NCBI RefSeq assembly: GCF_000156335.1
Contig: NZ_DS999213.1
Location: forward strand, 3,026,929-3,090,928
Reading direction: 5' to 3'
Source: Roseobacter sp. GAI101
GTDB taxonomy: Bacteria; Pseudomonadota; Alphaproteobacteria; Rhodobacterales; Rhodobacteraceae
DNA: 64,000 nucleotides
Below the pieces are notes generated by a model. That model was not told the DNA's origin. It saw only the letters and a list, made by a program, of their open reading frames with translations, and did no database searches. Shown here one piece after another: positions 60,523-64,000 of the stretch. Within the stretch, counting starts at the first letter, position 1, and the number at the start of each line of letters is the position of its first letter. A program made the position numbers and the translations under genes.

Positions 60523-62045
60523 CGCGGCTGGTTCTGGTCCTTGGCGACCAACTGTCGGAAGGGCTAAGCGCGCTTTGCGCGGCGGACAAGGCGAACGATA
60601 CAATTGTCATGGCCGAGGTCACGGACGAGGCCAGCTATGTCAAACACCACCCGAAAAAGATCGCGCTGATCTTTGCCGCGATGCGCAAATTCGCCCGCGC
60701 GCTTGAGGAGGATGGCTGGACCGTTGCCTATACGCAACTGGATGATACGGAAAATGCAGGGTCTATCGTGGGGGAATTGCTGCGCCGTGCCGAACAGACC
60801 GGCGCGACCGAAGTGCTGGCGACAGAGCCGGGCGAATGGCGGCTGATTGACAAGCTGAAATACGCGCCCCTGAAGGTCGAGGTTTTGCCCGATGACCGGT
60901 TTCTGTCGTCGCATTCGGAGTTCGAGACATGGGCAGACGGGCGCAAAGCGCTCCGCATGGAGTATTTCTACCGCGAGATGCGGCGCAAGACCGGTCTTTT
61001 GATGGAAGGCGACAAGCCCGCCGGCGACAAGTGGAACTTTGACCACGACAACCGCAAGGCCGCGCCGGATGATGTCACCGTTGATGGCCCCCTGCAGTTT
61101 GAACCTGACGCCATCACCCGCGAGGTGCTGGAGTTGGTGGCGGCACGCTTTGGCGACAGTTTCGGCGATCTGGAACCGTTCTGGTTTGCCACAACGCGGG
61201 CCGAGGCATTGCAGGCGTTGGATCATTTCATCGAACACGCGCTGCCCAGGTTTGGTGACTATCAGGATGCGATGCTGAACGATAACCAGTTTCTGTATCA
61301 CGCCGTGATCTCGCCTTACCTGAACATCGGCCTGCTTGGTCCGCTCGAAATTTGCGAGGCGGCGGCTGCGGCCTATGCCAAGGGGGATGCGCCGATCAAT
61401 GCCGTCGAAGGGTTCATCCGGCAGATTATCGGTTGGCGCGAATATGTGCGCGGAATCTATTTCCTCGAGGGGCCTGACTACACGCAGCGCAATGTCCTGG
61501 GCCACACGCGGGACTTGCCGTGGTTCTATTGGGGCGGCGAAACCCGAATGAATTGCGTCTCAAAGGCCGTTGCGCAGACCCAAAGCGAAGCCTACGCGCA
61601 CCATATCCAGCGGCTGATGGTGACGGGCAATTTTGCTTTGCTGGCGGGGATTGATCCGCATCAGGTGCACGAATGGTATCTGGCGGTCTATGCCGATGCG
61701 TTTGAATGGGTCGAGGCCCCCAATACCGTGGGGATGAGCCAGTTCGCCGATGGCGGGGTGATCGCGTCAAAGCCCTATGTGTCGTCAGGGGCCTACATCA
61801 ACCGGATGTCGGACCACTGCAAGGCGTGCCACTATTCCGTCAGTGCCAAGACAGGGGAAAAGGCTTGTCCGTTCAACCTGCTGTACTGGCATTTCCTGGA
61901 CCGGCACCGGGACAGATTTTCAGGCAATGCGCGGATGGGGAACATGTACCGCACATGGGACCGGATGGATGCTGAAAAGCGCGAGACGGTTCTGGCGGAG
62001 GGGGATGATCTGCTAAAGCGCCTGGACGCGGGTGAGGTTATTTAG
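60516..62045 (+). CDS. Iron-sulfur cryptochrome/photolyase (CryB/PhrB, FeS-BCP family)
   Basis: A 509-residue protein of the FeS bacterial cryptochrome/photolyase branch. It begins VARLVLVLGDQLSEGLSAL, and the C-terminal part has the four cysteines of the 4Fe-4S site: one in RMNCVSK and three in a CKACHYSVSAKTGEKAC cluster (C-x2-C-x12-C). Relatives are PhrB (a (6-4) photolyase) and CryB of Rhodobacter sphaeroides, a blue-light regulator. It probably repairs UV lesions or senses light using FAD and an antenna lumazine. It follows the SDR gene with a short overlap. Confidence 0.92.
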   Translation: MVARLVLVLGDQLSEGLSALCAADKANDTIVMAEVTDEASYVKHHPKKIALIFAAMRKFARALEEDGWTVAYTQLDDTENAGSIVGELLRRAEQTGATEVLATEPGEWRLIDKLKYAPLKVEVLPDDRFLSSHSEFETWADGRKALRMEYFYREMRRKTGLLMEGDKPAGDKWNFDHDNRKAAPDDVTVDGPLQFEPDAITREVLELVAARFGDSFGDLEPFWFATTRAEALQALDHFIEHALPRFGDYQDAMLNDNQFLYHAVISPYLNIGLLGPLEICEAAAAAYAKGDAPINAVEGFIRQIIGWREYVRGIYFLEGPDYTQRNVLGHTRDLPWFYWGGETRMNCVSKAVAQTQSEAYAHHIQRLMVTGNFALLAGIDPHQVHEWYLAVYADAFEWVEAPNTVGMSQFADGGVIASKPYVSSGAYINRMSDHCKACHYSVSAKTGEKACPFNLLYWHFLDRHRDRFSGNARMGNMYRTWDRMDAEKRETVLAEGDDLLKRLDAGEVI

Positions 62046-62075
62046 GCCGATATTGCGTTCCGGAAGAGGTTTTTT

Positions 62076-62118
62076 GCGCTCCGCGCGGGGGATATTTAAG
62101 AGCCAGAGAAGGGGAAGA
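62076..62118 (+). repeat. Dispersed gene-end repeat, copy 7 (after the photolyase)
   Basis: GCGCTCCGCGCGGGGGATAT then TTAAGAGCCAGAGAAGGGGAAGA, 30 bases past the photolyase stop. The second half is nearly identical to copy 1 (GCCAGAGAAGGGGA). Confidence 0.65.
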
Positions 62119-62131
62119 CCCGTCGTGCGAA

Positions 62132-62482
62132 CTAGCCTGCGTCGTGGACCGCGCGGCTGTCTTCGGGGGCCTCGTCGCGGTCGAACATCCCGTAGTCGCG
62201 GATCACGTGGGCGATGCGCAGGTGGTAGTCTTGGAAAATAGTGTCGCGGCCCGCTTTTTGTGCGCCGCGGTGGGCTGTGAGTGCACGCCATTCATCAAGC
62301 GCAGCTTCGTCGCGGAAGAAGGATATCGACAGCAGCTTGTCCGGGTTGGTCAGCGACTGGAAGCGTTCGACCGAGATGAAGCCGTCGATCCGGTCCACCA
62401 AGGGGCGCATCCTGGCGGCCATATCAAGGTAGTCGGCGCGTTTGTCGGGGTGGGGTGAAACCTCGAAGATAACGGCGATCAT
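62132..62482 (-). CDS. Antibiotic biosynthesis monooxygenase (ABM) domain protein
   Basis: A 116-residue dimeric alpha/beta-barrel protein: MIAVIFEVSPHPDKRADYLDMAARM, DGFISVERFQSLTNPDKLLSISFFRDEAALDEWRA match the ABM family, with members that cleave heme or oxidise quinone-like molecules. Its function here is unknown. The start (62482) overlaps the MORN gene's stop as ATGA, so it is probably translated from the same transcript. Confidence 0.87.
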   Translation of the reverse strand: MIAVIFEVSPHPDKRADYLDMAARMRPLVDRIDGFISVERFQSLTNPDKLLSISFFRDEAALDEWRALTAHRGAQKAGRDTIFQDYHLRIAHVIRDYGMFDRDEAPEDSRAVHDAG

Positions 62483-63870
62483 TCGGACAGCGCGCCGTTG
62501 ACCCAGTTGCCGGTCGCTTCTTCGCCGGTGCCGTAGCGCATTGTACCGGTGCCCTGGCGTTTGCCGTCCTTGAACATACCCTCGTAGACATCGCCGTTGG
62601 CATAGGTCGCGATGCCCTTGCCCGAGATGACGCCGGCGGCCCATTCACCTTCATAGGTAAACCCGTCGGCCATCGTGATCTTGCCGATGCCGTCACGCTG
62701 ACCGTTGGTGAAGTTGCCAGTGTAGATCGTGCCGTCGGGATAGGTCGCGGTGCCCGCGCCGTGGCGCTGTCCGTCTTTCCATCCGCCCTCGTAGCGGTAG
62801 CCATCTGCGTAGGTCATCACCCCCTGGCCGTCGTTGCGGGCGTTCTTGAAATCGCCCTCGTAGACGACGCCGTTGGGGTAGGTCGCGGTGCCGCTGCCTT
62901 CGATCACACCGACCGACCATGCGCCCTCGTAGGTGGAGCCGTCGGGATAGGTGATCTTGCCCTGGCCATCTGCCAGATCATCGCGGAATGTGCCGACATA
63001 GACGGACCCGTCAGGATAGGTCACCTGACCTTCGCCTTCGATCTGGCCCGCCACCCAGGACCCTGTGTAGACATAGCCGTCGGTCCCGGTGAAGGTGCCC
63101 TGACCATCGCGCCGGTCGTCTTTGAACTGGCCCTCGTAGGTGTCGCCATTGGCGTAAGTGACTTTGCCCGTGCCCTGGCGTTGACCGGAAACCAGTTCTC
63201 CCTCGTAGACGTCGCCGTTAGGTTGGGTCAGTTTGCCGGTGCCGTCGATCTGGCCGTCCTTCCAGGTGCCCACATAGGTCAGCCCGTCCGGCATCGTCAG
63301 CGTGCCTGTGCCGCTGCGCTTGCCAGCCTCGATATCGCCATCATAAACCGCGCCATCCGGATAGGTGATTTTCCCGACGCCCTGTTTGACGCCATCGACC
63401 CAGTCACCCTGATATTCATACCCACCCGGTGACTGCATCACGCCCTTGCCGTGGTGCTTGGCGTTGCGGAATGCGCCCTCGTAGCGCACACCATTGGCGT
63501 AAAGCGCGATGCCCTGGCCCATGATGGCACCCGCTTGCCATTCGCCCTCGTAGGTGCCGCCGTCGGCAAAGGTGATCAGGCCAAAGCCATCTGGCTTGCC
63601 CTTGGAAAAGCTGCCCTCGTAGACCGAGCCATTGGGGAAGCGCGCTACGCCCTGGCCCTTGATCTCTCCGTCGACCCATTCACCGGTGTATTCATAGCCG
63701 TTGGGCAGGGTGTATGTGCCTGTCCCGTGCTGAACGCCGCCGCGAAAGGTGCCCTCGTAAATGCCGCCATCGTCATATTGCTTGCTCAGGACATCTGCGT
63801 CTTGCGCCACAGCCGAAAAGGGCAGCAGGCTAAGGCAGAAGATCAAGGGGCCAAGGGGCATTCGGGACAT
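62479..63870 (-). CDS. Secreted MORN-repeat protein (18 tandem repeats)
   Basis: A 463-residue protein with a signal peptide (MSRMPLGPLIFCLSLLPFSAVA) followed by 18 complete tandem MORN repeats, each exactly 23 residues, plus a partial nineteenth; the unit is YxGxWxxGxxxGxGxxxYPDG. Aromatic positions alternate F-type and W-type units with one slip (see finding). MORN repeats form rigid extended beta-arrays that bind lipids or proteins. No enzymatic domain is attached. The protein probably sits in the periplasm or outside. The TTAACCAT motif lies 50 bases upstream. It is followed by the ABM gene with a four-base overlap. Confidence 0.88.
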   Translation of the reverse strand: MSRMPLGPLIFCLSLLPFSAVAQDADVLSKQYDDGGIYEGTFRGGVQHGTGTYTLPNGYEYTGEWVDGEIKGQGVARFPNGSVYEGSFSKGKPDGFGLITFADGGTYEGEWQAGAIMGQGIALYANGVRYEGAFRNAKHHGKGVMQSPGGYEYQGDWVDGVKQGVGKITYPDGAVYDGDIEAGKRSGTGTLTMPDGLTYVGTWKDGQIDGTGKLTQPNGDVYEGELVSGQRQGTGKVTYANGDTYEGQFKDDRRDGQGTFTGTDGYVYTGSWVAGQIEGEGQVTYPDGSVYVGTFRDDLADGQGKITYPDGSTYEGAWSVGVIEGSGTATYPNGVVYEGDFKNARNDGQGVMTYADGYRYEGGWKDGQRHGAGTATYPDGTIYTGNFTNGQRDGIGKITMADGFTYEGEWAAGVISGKGIATYANGDVYEGMFKDGKRQGTGTMRYGTGEEATGNWVNGALSE

Positions 63871-63917
63871 GTCACTGCTTTCAAACGGGGGTGGCCAATC
63901 GTTGGCTGGCGCATTTG

Positions 63918-63925
63918 TTAACCAT
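63918..63925 (+). promoter_or_regulatory. CtrA-like half site before the MORN gene
   Basis: TTAACCAT about 50 bases upstream of the MORN gene start (on the opposite strand orientation). The same octamer lies before comM. CtrA-type control is a guess. Confidence 0.3.
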
Positions 63926-63929
63926 CAGA

Positions 63930-64000
63930 CTAAGCAATGGGCCCCAGCGGGGCAATCGTCTTTTGCGCGCCCAAGCGGTGCTTGGCCTTTCCCTTGCCGC
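63930..64000 (-). CDS. Possible 3' end of a gene running off the right edge
   Basis: On the minus strand an open frame enters from beyond 64000 and ends at a TAG (63930-63932): it reads GKGKAKHRLGAQKTIA, then PLGPIA. Length inside the window is 23 codons. I do not recognise the protein; codon use is plausible but the piece is too short to be certain. It would be a partial gene upstream of the MORN gene on the same strand. Confidence 0.3.
   Translation of the reverse strand, partial: GKGKAKHRLGAQKTIAPLGPIA

Noticed and set aside
62479..63870. Regular 69-bp repeats, considered as a CRISPR array or tandem satellite
   Set aside because: The repeats are in one protein reading frame, each encoding a MORN unit, with diverged sequence; no spacers or cas genes exist.

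Overview
The window is a stretch of ordinary chromosome from an alphaproteobacterium of the Rhodobacterales, most likely the marine Roseobacter group. The evidence is high-GC coding DNA with dense, often overlapping genes (ATGA, GTGA and TAATG junctions), a DUF1013/TrcR-type regulator, COQ9, an RpoH2-type sigma factor, a TRAP transporter, and the mreB-mreC-mreD-mrdA-rodA cell-shape operon near leuA. I saw no rRNA, tRNA, insertion sequence, prophage, CRISPR array or plasmid function. No gap between genes exceeds 300 bases. Genus cannot be fixed from the sequence alone.

Layout. 1-4334: end of a GMC oxidoreductase, a GST, mscL, and alanine dehydrogenase divergent from its probable Lrp/AsnC regulator. 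4347-10810: a malonate module with malonyl-CoA synthetase, malonyl-CoA decarboxylase, a three-part TRAP transporter and a divergent GntR/FCD regulator (MatR-like). The 3' end of the binding-protein gene looks frame-broken. 10973-16230: rpsU, coq9, ECF-transporter A and T subunits (BioMN-like, no BioY beside them), two quinone oxidoreductases and a secreted RNase T2. 16360-21782: TrcR-like regulator, an exo/endonuclease-phosphatase family membrane protein, ornithine decarboxylase with a structured leader, and aspS. 21850-28973: small stress and metabolic genes (hemerythrin, GNAT, response regulator, methylmalonyl-CoA epimerase, nitroreductase, HDAC-type amidohydrolase, VOC protein, DMT exporter). 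28970-42827: trpS, a rhomboid-like protein without catalytic residues, murJ, glnD, an LppC-type lipoprotein divergent from rsmI-yraN-gshB-esterase, comM, GST and a histidine phosphatase. 43109-50515: rpoH2-chaN-coaBC-dut-moeB-dsrE-M3 peptidase. 50632-57228: hydroxyacid dehydrogenase, then rodA-mrdA-mreD-mreC-mreB on the minus strand. 57404-64000: VOC protein, leuA with a leucine-rich leader peptide, SDR, FeS-type photolyase, ABM protein and a large MORN-repeat secreted protein.

How it works together. The malonate module would import malonate, activate it to malonyl-CoA and decarboxylate it to acetyl-CoA under a malonate-responsive repressor/activator. The mre/mrd block, murJ and the LppC protein serve wall growth. 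RpoH2, the photolyase, glutathione synthetase, GSTs and quinone oxidoreductases fit life under light and oxidative stress.

The most interesting signals are: (1) a 28-residue leader peptide with four consecutive leucines just upstream of leuA, whose stop codon sits inside a 10-bp hairpin; (2) two TTGTAT operator-like boxes exactly 21 bp apart before matR; (3) a cluster of apparent one-base losses at the end of dctP; (4) an 18-unit MORN array with F/W alternation and one phase slip; (5) a dispersed gene-end repeat family.
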